A DNA stretch of 64,000 nucleotides, from NCBI RefSeq assembly GCF_009900745.1, contig NZ_WXVU01000016.1, positions 87,295-151,294 on the forward strand. The letters run 5' to 3'. Each line of letters begins with the position of its first letter. Positions within the stretch are counted from its first letter, which is position 1. This document shows, in pieces, positions 24,883 through 33,722 of this stretch. Position numbers and translations under genes: made by a program. The notes under the pieces are model-generated. The model saw nothing but the letters and a program-made list of their open reading frames with translations. It had not been told where the DNA came from and made no database searches. Source of the stretch: Chryseobacterium sp. c4a (GTDB lineage: Bacteria > Bacteroidota > Bacteroidia > Flavobacteriales > Weeksellaceae).

Positions 24883-25173
24883 TTATTTTACTGCAACTTT
24901 CGTTTTTACTTTCTCAACAAAAGATTTTGATGGTTTGAAAGCAGGAATGTTATGAGCAGGAATCTCAATCGCAGTGTTTTTAGAAATATTTCTTCCTGTT
25001 TTAGCAGCTCTTGTTTTAATGATAAAAGATCCAAAACCTCTCAGATAAACGTTATCCCCATTATACATAGAAGTTCTGATCTCCTGCATAAAAGCTTCTA
25101 CAACTTTCTGTGTTTCATTCTTTTCTGTTCCCAACTTATTTGAGATGGTGTTTACCAATTCTGCCTTTGTCAT
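24883..25173 (-). CDS. HU-family DNA-binding protein
   Basis: A 96-residue HU/IHF protein: MTKAELVNTISNKLGTEKNE, then the signature GFGSFIIKTRAAKTGRN-like beta-arm (about 48-66) and IPAHNIPAFKPSKSFVEKVK at the C-terminus. It bends and compacts DNA as a dimer. It has a well-formed Bacteroidota promoter upstream and is followed on the same strand by the ribosomal protein and RNase G genes, a gene order often seen in this phylum. Confidence 0.93.
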   Translation of the reverse strand: MTKAELVNTISNKLGTEKNETQKVVEAFMQEIRTSMYNGDNVYLRGFGSFIIKTRAAKTGRNISKNTAIEIPAHNIPAFKPSKSFVEKVKTKVAVK

Positions 25174-25204
25174 TTCCTTATTTTAATTTTAAATTTTAGG
25201 TGTG

Positions 25205-25236
25205 CAAATTTAGTTAAAAAAATTGAATACTAGCAA
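25205..25236 (-). promoter_or_regulatory. HU promoter, TTG-N21-TAAATTTG
   Basis: On the minus strand TTG (25234-25236) is followed after 21 bp by TAAATTTG (25205-25212), matching the Bacteroidota consensus TTG-N17..23-TAnnTTTG in both elements. It lies 31 bp before the HU start. Confidence 0.75.
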
Positions 25237-25432
25237 ATTAGTGGCAAAATATTTTTGTTCAATGAGTTGAGCTTTTAATGTATATGCTATATTAACACAG
25301 GTTATTGGTAATTTAACAATAAAATAATATTGTAATTTAATAATGAAAAAACACCCAAAATGATAAAAAAATAGAAGCTGTAATAGTAGACTTATCAGAG
25401 GTCATACTCTTACATTTCGTATCTCATAATCA

Positions 25433-26104
25433 CTACATACTGGAGTTGTAGTACCCATTTTCCACACAAAAACGGATCAGATGAAGTTTTGTTTTCAGTC
25501 CTAATTTTTCCGTTAGGCGGTTGATGTAAGTGTCAATCGTTCTAGTACTCAGGTTCAGTTTTTCTGCAATTTCTTTATTACTGAAGCCTTCATAGCAGAA
25601 TCTCATCAGTTGTATTTCAGCCGGAGAAAGCTCTTCCTGTCCTTTCTTTTGCCTGTCCATATATTCCTGTACGGCAAGTGGCTGTTGCTCCCATTCCTTT
25701 GAATAGGCTTCATAGTCAAACTCGTCAGAAGCTATACTTCCTTTAATAATGTCCTTAATAATGGTACTGTTCTTCTGGCAGTAATATATATTAGGAATTC
25801 TCGATAAAATCTCAGCCATATCTTCCTGGTAAGTCCCGGAATAGGTGATGATAGGGGTTTCTGCGTTGTTCTTCCTTATATATTTAATTGCTTCAATACC
25901 GCTTAATACCGGCATAAACAGTTCAATGATGAATACATCCTCCTGTCTTCTGTAGATTCTGTTCACGAGTTCGTGGCCATTGTTACAATCGTTCAAAAGC
26001 ATATAGAAAGGGTTTTCCATCAAAGTTTTGATCATTATTTTTTTAAAATAAAAATCGCTGTCAGCTATGGAGAAACGCACGGTATTAGATAATATTTTAC
26101 TCAT
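25433..26104 (-). CDS. NarL/FixJ-type response regulator with Asp-to-Glu receiver, T6SS-adjacent
   Basis: A 223-residue receiver plus LuxR HTH regulator. The receiver (about 8-125) keeps the fold, including the late Lys (YYCQKNS), but the phospho-acceptor position is Glu61 (DVFIIELFMPVLSG, where the canonical form is ...LMDLFMPVLSG). Asp-to-Glu is the classic phospho-mimic, so the protein may be locked active. The C-terminal HTH (about 157-218) is intact: ELSPAEIQLMRFCYEGFSNKE, LSTRTIDTYINRL. It is transcribed divergently from the tssO-like/tssP/tssR operon, making it the best local candidate for the regulator of T6SS genes. Confidence 0.8.
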   Translation of the reverse strand: MSKILSNTVRFSIADSDFYFKKIMIKTLMENPFYMLLNDCNNGHELVNRIYRRQEDVFIIELFMPVLSGIEAIKYIRKNNAETPIITYSGTYQEDMAEILSRIPNIYYCQKNSTIIKDIIKGSIASDEFDYEAYSKEWEQQPLAVQEYMDRQKKGQEELSPAEIQLMRFCYEGFSNKEIAEKLNLSTRTIDTYINRLTEKLGLKTKLHLIRFCVENGYYNSSM

Positions 26105-26284
26105 TCTTAATATCGATTTGGCGAATGATATTTAAAATTCAGAGGCCTAATTTATGAAAAACTTATGAAAGTTAAAATTAATATTAATTTAAACCGGGAT
26201 TTTACGAAACCGCCGCGGGGAAAATACGTATTGTGCATAAAAAATTTTTTTTATACTTTCACAGGCCAAACAAATCGCAAATAT

Positions 26285-26818
26285 ATGTCTTCTAACAGGG
26301 AAAAAAAATTGAACAAATCTGACGTCAGAATGGGCATTTGGAAGTTTATCCTTTCATTTGTTGTTTTGTCTATGGTATCCTTTAGCTGCCTCTATCTCTT
26401 CTTTAAGAGCTATGATATACAGCGTGAAGGGATAAGTCGAGAAGCAGAAGCTTACAAGGAATTAATGCGCCGAAGTGATCTATTGAAGATTAATGTGGAT
26501 GATATTTACGAACGAATGACCCAGCTTGATATGAACAAGGTGCAAAATGATGTTTTTCTTAGAACAAACATTATGGACAACGTAAGAAATGTGAAAAGTA
26601 TCATGGGAAAAGACAGTACCGGAAGCTTTAAACACTACGCTACATTAATGAAACAGATAGGGCCAATGATTAATTTAAAGACCAAAATCATAGGCGTAGA
26701 ATTCAAAAAGAAAACAGTTCTCAGAGATCTGGATGAATGTATGGGTAAAGTAAACAGAGCCAATAATGAGCTTAGAAAAGACCCTACTCGAAATTTTACA
26801 GGAGGTAGAAAAAGATAA
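26285..26818 (+). CDS. TssO-like T6SS inner-membrane protein
   Basis: The start was taken at 26285 (Met-Ser-Ser-Asn-Arg) because the upstream 40 in-frame codons read through promoter-like AT-rich DNA. The 177-residue protein has a basic cytosolic N-terminus, one membrane span (about 18-40; FILSFVVLSMVSFSCLYLFF) and a helical periplasmic part of about 135 residues ending in Gly-Gly-Arg-Lys-Arg. That layout and position, before TssP and TssR, match TssO of the Bacteroidota T6SS (subtype iii), part of the envelope complex that replaces TssJLM. It is followed 11 bp on by a protein of the same topology; which of the two is the TssO orthologue is not settled here. Confidence 0.65.
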   Translation: MSSNREKKLNKSDVRMGIWKFILSFVVLSMVSFSCLYLFFKSYDIQREGISREAEAYKELMRRSDLLKINVDDIYERMTQLDMNKVQNDVFLRTNIMDNVRNVKSIMGKDSTGSFKHYATLMKQIGPMINLKTKIIGVEFKKKTVLRDLDECMGKVNRANNELRKDPTRNFTGGRKR

Positions 26819-26829
26819 AAGATAAAGAT

Positions 26830-27354
26830 ATGCAAGGACAAATTACACTATCTAAGAAGGAAAGGCATTATCAGTTTTTTTATTTAATACTGATGCTTGT
26901 AACGGCAATGATATTTCTTGGGGTTCTCTTTTTAAAAGGATTTGAATCCCCGTTTTCGGATGAAGATGTGAGAGGTATTCAGAATCTTGAGCAGAAAGCC
27001 GAGTTTGAACAACACCAAAAAATTATTATCCCCATCATGGACAGTACCTACACCATGATTACCAAACTTACTGACGAGACCCCACAGCCTTTTGTAGAAA
27101 ATAATATCTTTGTAGGGGTAAATGACCTGAATGGCTATTTTAAAGGCCACGATATTGTTGATACCCGAAAAGATGCTTATCCGCAGATTGCTAAATTTTA
27201 TAAGATGTACTATGAAGATAAAAAGGTGATTTCCACTACTTCAGAAGACATCAAGCGGTTTGAAAAGCAAGTGGAGGAATGTAGAATAGGATTTAAAGAT
27301 AAACAGGAAAAGATTTATCTGCGTAAAAATGAAATGAATGCTCGTACTCAGTAA
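26830..27354 (+). CDS. TssO-family T6SS inner-membrane protein
   Basis: A 174-residue protein with an N-terminal span (about 15-35; FFYLILMLVTAMIFLGVLFL) and a mostly helical periplasmic domain; it contains TPQPFVENNIFVGVNDLNGYF near the middle. Together with the previous gene (11-bp gap) it forms a pair of single-span proteins immediately upstream of TssP. Bacteroidota T6SS-iii loci encode such small membrane proteins as envelope anchors. The family assignment rests on topology and context rather than on a firm motif. Confidence 0.62.
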   Translation: MQGQITLSKKERHYQFFYLILMLVTAMIFLGVLFLKGFESPFSDEDVRGIQNLEQKAEFEQHQKIIIPIMDSTYTMITKLTDETPQPFVENNIFVGVNDLNGYFKGHDIVDTRKDAYPQIAKFYKMYYEDKKVISTTSEDIKRFEKQVEECRIGFKDKQEKIYLRKNEMNARTQ

Positions 27355-27405
27355 ACCAGCAATGAATTTAGGAACTTTAAATAAAACACATCACAATTAT
27401 TAACT

Positions 27406-28317
27406 ATGAATTATTTTCAAAAAAACAAAAAGAACATTATTATCGGTGTTATTGCAACATTGCTCATCGCGGCTCTTGTTGCACTATGGCTGCAGAAAAA
27501 GGTGATCCATTCTGCTGATGATATTGTCGGAGTAGTCTATCCATCTACATTGTCGGTAGGAGATACACTTTTATTTGAAGATAAAACCCAGTTTGCCAAA
27601 ACCAAAAGATGGAATTTTGGAGACGGAACAACTTCTGATAAAAATAGTGGAATCCACTTCTACAATAAACCTGGATATTACCAGGTGAGTTTGATCGTTG
27701 ACAACAAGTATACCAAGTCATTCCCTGTAATGGTATCTGCAAGAAGCATCAAACAGCCTAAAGACAGTGCAAAAGCTAAAACAACTATAGAAGCTCAAAC
27801 GCAAGCCATGCAGAATGAGAACGTACAGTTCCGTGCCGTTTCCAACGCCTCCCAATTTGCTTGGAAGTTTGGTGAAACAGGAAATACGGATTCTAAAGAT
27901 AAGCTGGCGATCTATGCTTATAAAAAACCGGGAGATTATTTAGTAACCCTATATACGGAAGAAAGCCAGGAGCCTATCTACCACCGTATCAAAATCCTTC
28001 CTGCGTATAACTCTCTGGAACAAGAGGAAGTATCTGTAGAAGATTCTTATGCAAAAGTTGATAACGATTTCAAATATCATTTACAACAAATTGCCAATGG
28101 AAATAGTTTCAATATGCACTACAATTACCTGTTGAAAACTTATCTGTGTAACAATGAAAATACAGTAGTAAAAGTAAATGACAGTAAAGTAAATAACTTT
28201 TACATGTACTGTGCAGGTCTTCAGTTTGACAAGAATACTGTGATCCAGACTGTAAAGGTAAATTTGGATGATACACAAAACTGTGTAACGAAAGTAGATA
28301 TAAACCAAAGCAAATAA
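27406..28317 (+). CDS. tssP: T6SS-iii protein TssP (PKD-domain membrane protein)
   Basis: A 303-residue protein with a basic N-terminus, one membrane span (about 10-29) and a periplasmic region starting with a PKD domain (about 38-113): LSVGDTLLFEDKTQF, KRWNFGDGTTSDKNSG, YNKPGYYQVSLIV. A second, looser PKD-like unit follows (FAWKFGETGNTDSKDKLAIY, KKPGDYLVTLY, about 145-195). PKD-containing TssP is specific to Bacteroidota T6SS and is thought to be part of the trans-envelope complex. It sits between the TssO-like pair and TssR, 48 bp from the latter. Confidence 0.82.
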   Translation: MNYFQKNKKNIIIGVIATLLIAALVALWLQKKVIHSADDIVGVVYPSTLSVGDTLLFEDKTQFAKTKRWNFGDGTTSDKNSGIHFYNKPGYYQVSLIVDNKYTKSFPVMVSARSIKQPKDSAKAKTTIEAQTQAMQNENVQFRAVSNASQFAWKFGETGNTDSKDKLAIYAYKKPGDYLVTLYTEESQEPIYHRIKILPAYNSLEQEEVSVEDSYAKVDNDFKYHLQQIANGNSFNMHYNYLLKTYLCNNENTVVKVNDSKVNNFYMYCAGLQFDKNTVIQTVKVNLDDTQNCVTKVDINQSK

Positions 28318-28364
28318 TACCGTCCGGTTCTCCGGATGTGCCAATCATAAAAAGATAAAATAGG

Positions 28365-30770
28365 ATGAAAAATAAATTTCCTCTAGCAGCATATTATATA
28401 GGATTATCAGTATTGTTGACGAGTTGCCAGGTAAAGCTTCCGTCAAAAAAAACGCCTGAGCCTTCTCAATATGGACAGGTCGATAATTCAACAGTTGTCA
28501 ACGGTTATCCTAAAAAGTCCGTTCCATGGATCGTTATTTCAGACAGATCAAGAAATACGGCTTACCTGGATAAAGATGATGAGAAATCATATAAAGAAGT
28601 AAAGTTTCTTGAGCCTTTAATGGTTCTGAAGCACAGAGACGGAATGGTAAAGGTAGCGGAATATGTTCCGGATGCTTTAATGAAAAAAGTCTCTTCAAAA
28701 TCTATTAAAACATATGGCTGGATCCCTGAATCTGACCTGCTTTTATGGAATCATTCTCTTAAAAGCGAAAGAACAGGATACCCTGTAAGAGTAGCCGTAG
28801 TGCCTAATAACAGTGAGGTCATCAGAAATGCAGAAAGATACTACAAAAATGACTCGATCATGGTGTTCAATTCGCCTAGCCTTATTGAAACCGCTAATGT
28901 GAAGATCCCTAATGGGCAAGTGGTATATGTTTACAAGCAAGCTGAAAATAACAAAAGATTCCTGGTAGGTAAAAAACCGTCTGTAGATATCGATAGTATC
29001 GGTAAAGGCCTTTATGGATGGGTAAGTTCCAATGTGATTTCTACATGGGGTGAGCGTTCTGCTATTAAGCTTAAAAATAACACAGGAATTACGGATACTG
29101 AACTGGGAGTACGCGAAGGATATCCCGGAGCATCAGGATCAGATGCTGAGAATAGAACTGCAATTCTTCTTACCGATGTAAACAAAAGAAAACCTTTAGA
29201 GAACATCTTCCCGGTAACTCTTGCGCTCAACGAAACGCCAACTCCGGATTCTAAAACAAAATATTTCACCAATATTCTTGATTATAGTAAAAACTATGTA
29301 TTTAATGTTTTAGGTGAACCTATCTACTTTGATCGTTACAGAGAAATTACAGACAGAGATAAAAATATCAATATTGTTTTTGCATTGGATATAAGTGCCG
29401 GAAATGCCCCTTATGCTCCTATTGTAAAATCATTATTACAGGATCTCCAGCTTAGATTTGAAAAGCCATCGTATTTTAATAATGTAAAATATGGTGTCGT
29501 TTTATACAAAAATAACACTTGTGGTTCAAATACAGCAGTTTCTAATTTAAGTTCTGATTACAGCAAAATCACAACATTTATCGATCAGAAGACCAATGAA
29601 ATGAACTGTACCAGCAATAGTGGTTATCAGCCGGTAGGAGAGGCGCTTTCTGCTGCAGGAAATCTTCTTTCTAACGTTCCTGATGAAACTAATATCGTAG
29701 TAACTGTAGGAACATCTGCTAACCAAAGTGGAAATATGTACAGTGTGATTGGTTCACTTACTCAGGCACAGGCAAGATTGATTATGTTCCAGACCAGTGC
29801 AAGATCATCCGATACTTACAATGATTTTGTATTGATGGCTGAAAATGTGGTGACCAATACTGCTAAAAACATTGCTGAACTTAAAAAGCAAAAAATCATC
29901 AACCAATCTGACGTTCTTACCAAGAACAATTTCAGCCTGGTAGAAGGAGATGAAGGATTCTTCTCTTTAGCTTATCCTAAGCAGAGTATGTCTCAGGGAT
30001 TTGTAATTTTCCCTAAAAAAGGAGACGTTGCTACTCCTGGATTCTTGAAAAAATCTGTGGATAGCCTTATTGCTCAGGTTACTTTAGATAATCAGAGTGT
30101 AGACAAATCGCTTAATGATTATTTCCATTCTTCTGTAGGAGCAGGAAAAACAGATGTGGATTTAAAATATAAATATCTATATCCGGGACTTACGAACCCA
30201 GTTTCTGCAGGAATCGCTGCACAGCTGATCAATTATGGAAATCCGTTCTTAGTAAAAGGATATCTGCCAAAAGAACTGAAAGAGATTACTCCAAGTATAG
30301 AAAAAGGAATTCTTATTTCTGAGGCAGAATTTGATAATTTGAAAGCTTTCTATTCTGAAGTATATAGAAATACAGCTCCTGATAAACCGGATTTCAACCA
30401 ATCTAGAGCAATTAAAGAATATGTAAGATTATTGAAGAAATACAACCCAACCATCAAGTTTCTGGATAAAGGTGATCTTTATGAATTGCCAATGTCTTAC
30501 GCGGTTGGAATGAGTACAGGATTCGATCTTACTGAAGAAGAGATCATGGCCAAGTATAAACTTAAAGGATGGAGAAAATCTAAAATAGTTCGTAATGAAA
30601 CTGTGAAAAACTATTTCCATCGCTATAAGGATCTGGCAGAAAGAATGCTGAACCACAGAAATAATCCTGCTGTGAAGATTCAGCAAAACGGACAAACCTT
30701 CTACTGGTTGAACGAGTATTTTACTCCGACAATGATTCCAACAGAGGCTCCGGAATACACGAAACACTAA
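28365..30770 (+). CDS. tssR: T6SS-iii outer-membrane lipoprotein TssR
   Basis: An 801-residue lipoprotein (LLTSC, Cys21), full-length for TssR. The N-terminal 250 residues contain SH3-like segments (YGWIPESDLLLWN, YGWVSSNVISTW). A von Willebrand factor A-like domain lies at about 325-510 (INIVFALDISAGN for the MIDAS-like strand, KYGVVLYKNN), and the C-terminus is a long helical domain. TssR is the large periplasmic or outer-membrane component unique to Bacteroidota T6SS. It ends the tssO-P-R run and is followed by a strong terminator before hcp1. Confidence 0.85.
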   Translation: MKNKFPLAAYYIGLSVLLTSCQVKLPSKKTPEPSQYGQVDNSTVVNGYPKKSVPWIVISDRSRNTAYLDKDDEKSYKEVKFLEPLMVLKHRDGMVKVAEYVPDALMKKVSSKSIKTYGWIPESDLLLWNHSLKSERTGYPVRVAVVPNNSEVIRNAERYYKNDSIMVFNSPSLIETANVKIPNGQVVYVYKQAENNKRFLVGKKPSVDIDSIGKGLYGWVSSNVISTWGERSAIKLKNNTGITDTELGVREGYPGASGSDAENRTAILLTDVNKRKPLENIFPVTLALNETPTPDSKTKYFTNILDYSKNYVFNVLGEPIYFDRYREITDRDKNINIVFALDISAGNAPYAPIVKSLLQDLQLRFEKPSYFNNVKYGVVLYKNNTCGSNTAVSNLSSDYSKITTFIDQKTNEMNCTSNSGYQPVGEALSAAGNLLSNVPDETNIVVTVGTSANQSGNMYSVIGSLTQAQARLIMFQTSARSSDTYNDFVLMAENVVTNTAKNIAELKKQKIINQSDVLTKNNFSLVEGDEGFFSLAYPKQSMSQGFVIFPKKGDVATPGFLKKSVDSLIAQVTLDNQSVDKSLNDYFHSSVGAGKTDVDLKYKYLYPGLTNPVSAGIAAQLINYGNPFLVKGYLPKELKEITPSIEKGILISEAEFDNLKAFYSEVYRNTAPDKPDFNQSRAIKEYVRLLKKYNPTIKFLDKGDLYELPMSYAVGMSTGFDLTEEEIMAKYKLKGWRKSKIVRNETVKNYFHRYKDLAERMLNHRNNPAVKIQQNGQTFYWLNEYFTPTMIPTEAPEYTKH

Positions 30771-30790
30771 TTGTTAGTATAATGTATATA

Positions 30791-30823
30791 AAAGCAGAAG
30801 TATCTTACTTCTGCTTTTTTTGT
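30791..30823 (+). terminator. Terminator after tssR
   Basis: Perfect 12-bp stem AAAGCAGAAGTA / TACTTCTGCTTT with loop TCT, followed by a T run. It separates the tssO-P-R transcript from hcp1. The remaining spacer to 31176 holds only the operator and promoter described below. Confidence 0.88.
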
Positions 30824-31030
30824 TGGTGGTATCTGATAGAAAAGCATGTCATTTCATAATTCCCTTTGTGTGATTTTCATGATGTAATTTTGAGATGAAA
30901 ATATCAAATTTTTGAGCCTAAGATGTTGTGTATTTCTCGTTTGGGTGGAAAAGTACTTTTTTTCTTTATGTGGAGATAAGTTTTAAAGTGCTTTATTAAT
31001 GGTTGTTATGAATATGTTTATAAATCTATT

Positions 31031-31067
31031 GTCGTAGAATTACTACAAAAAGTCGTAGAACTACTAC
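31031..31067 (+). promoter_or_regulatory. Tandem-dyad operator upstream of hcp1
   Basis: Two copies of GTCGTA-N4-TACTAC (31031-31046 and 31052-31067), starting exactly 21 bp apart (two helical turns). The same pair stands at the same distance before hcp2 and hcp3. It ends 49 bp before the -7 box, an activator-like position. Confidence 0.75.
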
Positions 31068-31116
31068 AATTTTTCAGATTTATCCTAAAAAGTTTTTTTT
31101 AGAGAAAAAGAGCTTA

Positions 31117-31124
31117 TATATTTG
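31117..31124 (+). promoter_or_regulatory. hcp1 promoter -7 box
   Basis: TATATTTG matches TAnnTTTG; no TTG at -33 (a T-run is there instead). It ends 52 bp before the ATG. Confidence 0.65.
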
Positions 31125-31176
31125 CTACACAATCACTGAATCACAAAATATTACTAACGATTAAAATTTACGAATC

Positions 31177-31584
31177 ATGGCAGAAAGAAATTCGAGAGGA
31201 ATCTTAAAATTCAACAACGGAGAAGGTCAGAAATTGTTAAAAATGAACTACAGCGTATCAAGATCCACAGACGTATCGGGACGTGTAGCTTCAGACCCTT
31301 CTAATGCATTAATCAAAGTTACAGTAGAAGCAACTGAAAAATCAGATATTTTAGAGAGTTTATTAAATGGAAAATATAAGCCGACTGTAGGTGAAATTAC
31401 TTTTAATAAATCTCACGAAGAAGGAACATTAATCACTTTGAACTGGCAAAACGGTTACGTAATCCAGCACCAGGTAGAATTTGATGCTGTAGACAGCAAC
31501 AGTATGTACATTAGCTTCGTAGTAAGTGCAGAAACGATCAGCTATGGTAATTCTGAATATGCAGGACTTTGGCCAAATAGCTAA
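31177..31584 (+). CDS. tssD: Hcp / TssD, T6SS tube protein (intact copy)
   Basis: A 135-residue Hcp of the Bacteroidota type, which stacks as hexamer rings to form the inner tube of the T6SS and carries effectors. The sequence is complete: ILKFNNGEGQKLLKMNYSVS, IKVTVEATEKSDILESLLNG, ITLNWQNGYVIQHQVEFDA, ending SEYAGLWPNS. It is the only one of three copies with the C-terminal third. It has its own operator, promoter and terminator, so it is a single-gene unit, which suits a protein needed in large amounts. vgrG follows 173 bp on. Confidence 0.9.
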   Translation: MAERNSRGILKFNNGEGQKLLKMNYSVSRSTDVSGRVASDPSNALIKVTVEATEKSDILESLLNGKYKPTVGEITFNKSHEEGTLITLNWQNGYVIQHQVEFDAVDSNSMYISFVVSAETISYGNSEYAGLWPNS

Positions 31585-31614
31585 AAATAATACACATTTA
31601 TCAACATTCATACA

Positions 31615-31650
31615 AAAAAAAGACTGTCCCTTTTAAAGACGGTCTTTTTT
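31615..31650 (+). terminator. Terminator after hcp1
   Basis: AAAAAAGACTGTC pairs with GACGGTCTTTTTT (one G-T pair), ending in a T run. Confidence 0.8.
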
Positions 31651-31757
31651 CGCCTAAGATGAAATTTTTATATTGATTTATCGGGTCATATCTTATTGAT
31701 ATGATGATTATTTCGTAAAATGTTGTTATCTTTAATATTCAACTAAACACAAAACAC

Positions 31758-33716
31758 ATGAAAACCGAAGCAAAAACTAAAGGATCTTCTTTCCGTCCGT
31801 CGCAGAATGCGGATGGGATCTCTGAAAATCATCATGCAGGGATCAACCGGCTGGTAAAACTATCACTGGTTGTTGAGGGAAAAATTATTAAATACTACAA
31901 ACACTTCACCCTTAAACAAAAAGCGAGTCATCATCACGAATTCAGTCTTACCCTTGCTCATGATGCATTGGGTGATAGACAAAGCCATACCTTAGAGGAG
32001 GCGAATAAGTTTTTGGGAAAACGTCTTACCGCTATTATTTCTTATAAAGATATTGATAACAGCCCTGAGCGGAATTTTGTAGGATTGATTACCAAAGTAG
32101 GATTCAGCCAGGAAAAAATGAGTCTTGGAAATATTGTACTCTCCGGATACAGCCCAACCATTCTATTGGATGGAGCTCCGCATATCCAGAGTTTTGGAGG
32201 CGGGCAGTCTGTGAATATGGGAATTATTGCAGAAGAAGTAATCAAGCAGGGAATTGATAAAAGCCGTTTTGATATCAGAGTAGATACCAACGATTTTTCC
32301 CAGATTATCTATAGCAGCCAATATAATGAAACGCACTATAATTATCTTGCAAGAATGGCAGAAGCCTATGGTGAACAATTTTACTATGACGGTGAAGTTC
32401 TTCACTTTGGAAAACTTCCGCCTCAGAATAAGCCTATAAAACTGGTGTATGGAAGCAACGCTGATGATATCAGGGTAGAATTAAAAGCCGTTCATACAAA
32501 ACCACAGTATTACGGGTACAATAGCAGTAAAAATGAAAAACTGACTTCCGGTGAAACTCCGGTGAACCATTTAGGAGATTTGGCCAAGACCGCCTATAGT
32601 CATAACGATAAAATATACAAAACTCCTGCTCTTCAAGTAGCGCCTATTAAAGCATCTACCCATTTGGATGTAGAAAACTCCCAGAAGAGTACAGCAGGAA
32701 GCGAAGGGGTAAATGTATTTTCAGTTTCCGGTTCTACAACAGTACCCTTTCTTCATCCGGGATGTGTGGTAGATATCCACATGAGAAAGCCGGATAGCAA
32801 CGAGACCTCTTATTTTACCAAAGTAATGGTAACGGAAGCCGTTCATGAAATTGATACAATCGGTCACTATACCGGAAGCTTTGAATCCATAGCAGCCGAT
32901 ACCGGATTTTTACCCAAACCTGAATTTATAGTTCCTATCGCACAACCTCAGATTGCCACGGTAATAGCCAATGCAGACCCTGAAGGGCAGGGAAGAGTAC
33001 AGGTAAGATTCGACTGGCAGATGAACGATACCACGCATTTTGTAAGAGTGATGACCCCTGATGCCGGAGGAACAGATCAGATTACCCAAAATCGTGGCTA
33101 CGTAGCAATTCCTGAAGTAGGAGATCAGGTAATGGTCAACTTTGTACACAGCCATCCTGATCGTCCCTTTGTAATGGGTGGAATGTTCCATGGTGGAATT
33201 GGTCTTGGTGGAGGACTAGACAACCGTGTAAAATCGATCCAAACGCGAAGCGGGCACCGAGTGGTCTTCACCGAAGATGAAAGCATCATTATCACCGATA
33301 AAAGCGGTAATGAAATTCACCTGGATACTACGGGAAGTAATATCACCATTACAGCCCCTGAGACTATGACGCTCAACTGTAAGAATATGAATATTAATGT
33401 GGGGGAGAATATGACGACGAGTGTGGGGATGAATCAATCTGATACAATTGGAATGAACCGAAGTCAATCAATAGGTTTAAATACCACACAAACTGTAGGC
33501 GGTATGAAAGTGACTTCTGTAATTGGTGATGCAAGTATGTTTATTACAGGGAAATTGATGGAAGTAATAGATGGTGATGTGCATAGTGAAACAAAACAAG
33601 GAAAAACTATAATAAATAATGAAGGTGGAATAGAAACAAACAGTAATGGAAAAATAAAAAAGGATGCTGATGGAAACATAGACAACAGAAGTGCAGAGAA
33701 AAACAAAAACCACTAA
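31758..33716 (+). CDS. tssI: VgrG / TssI spike protein 1
   Basis: A 652-residue VgrG, the trimeric spike at the tip of the Hcp tube. The gp27-like N-terminal domains start at about residue 28 (INRLVKLSLVVEGKIIKYYK, then HHEFSLTLAHDALG) and include NYLARMAEAYGEQFYYDGE. The gp5 OB-fold is at about 385-480 (DPEGQGRVQVRFDW, DRPFVMGGMFHGG), and a beta-helix needle follows (ITITAPETMTLNCKNMNINV, repeated GMNxSxxIG units). The C-terminal 60 residues are hydrophilic and Lys/Asn-rich. Effector and lipoprotein genes follow 6 bp downstream. Part of its needle region is duplicated at 35879. Confidence 0.92.
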   Translation: MKTEAKTKGSSFRPSQNADGISENHHAGINRLVKLSLVVEGKIIKYYKHFTLKQKASHHHEFSLTLAHDALGDRQSHTLEEANKFLGKRLTAIISYKDIDNSPERNFVGLITKVGFSQEKMSLGNIVLSGYSPTILLDGAPHIQSFGGGQSVNMGIIAEEVIKQGIDKSRFDIRVDTNDFSQIIYSSQYNETHYNYLARMAEAYGEQFYYDGEVLHFGKLPPQNKPIKLVYGSNADDIRVELKAVHTKPQYYGYNSSKNEKLTSGETPVNHLGDLAKTAYSHNDKIYKTPALQVAPIKASTHLDVENSQKSTAGSEGVNVFSVSGSTTVPFLHPGCVVDIHMRKPDSNETSYFTKVMVTEAVHEIDTIGHYTGSFESIAADTGFLPKPEFIVPIAQPQIATVIANADPEGQGRVQVRFDWQMNDTTHFVRVMTPDAGGTDQITQNRGYVAIPEVGDQVMVNFVHSHPDRPFVMGGMFHGGIGLGGGLDNRVKSIQTRSGHRVVFTEDESIIITDKSGNEIHLDTTGSNITITAPETMTLNCKNMNINVGENMTTSVGMNQSDTIGMNRSQSIGLNTTQTVGGMKVTSVIGDASMFITGKLMEVIDGDVHSETKQGKTIINNEGGIETNSNGKIKKDADGNIDNRSAEKNKNH

Positions 33717-33722
33717 AATAAT

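Noticed and set aside
26165..26284. N-terminal extension of the TssO-like protein (40 extra codons from 26165)
   Set aside because: This stretch is AT-rich, reads like a promoter/leader region between divergent genes, and would put a basic, unstructured tail before the membrane span. The ATG at 26285 gives a normal TssO-like size.
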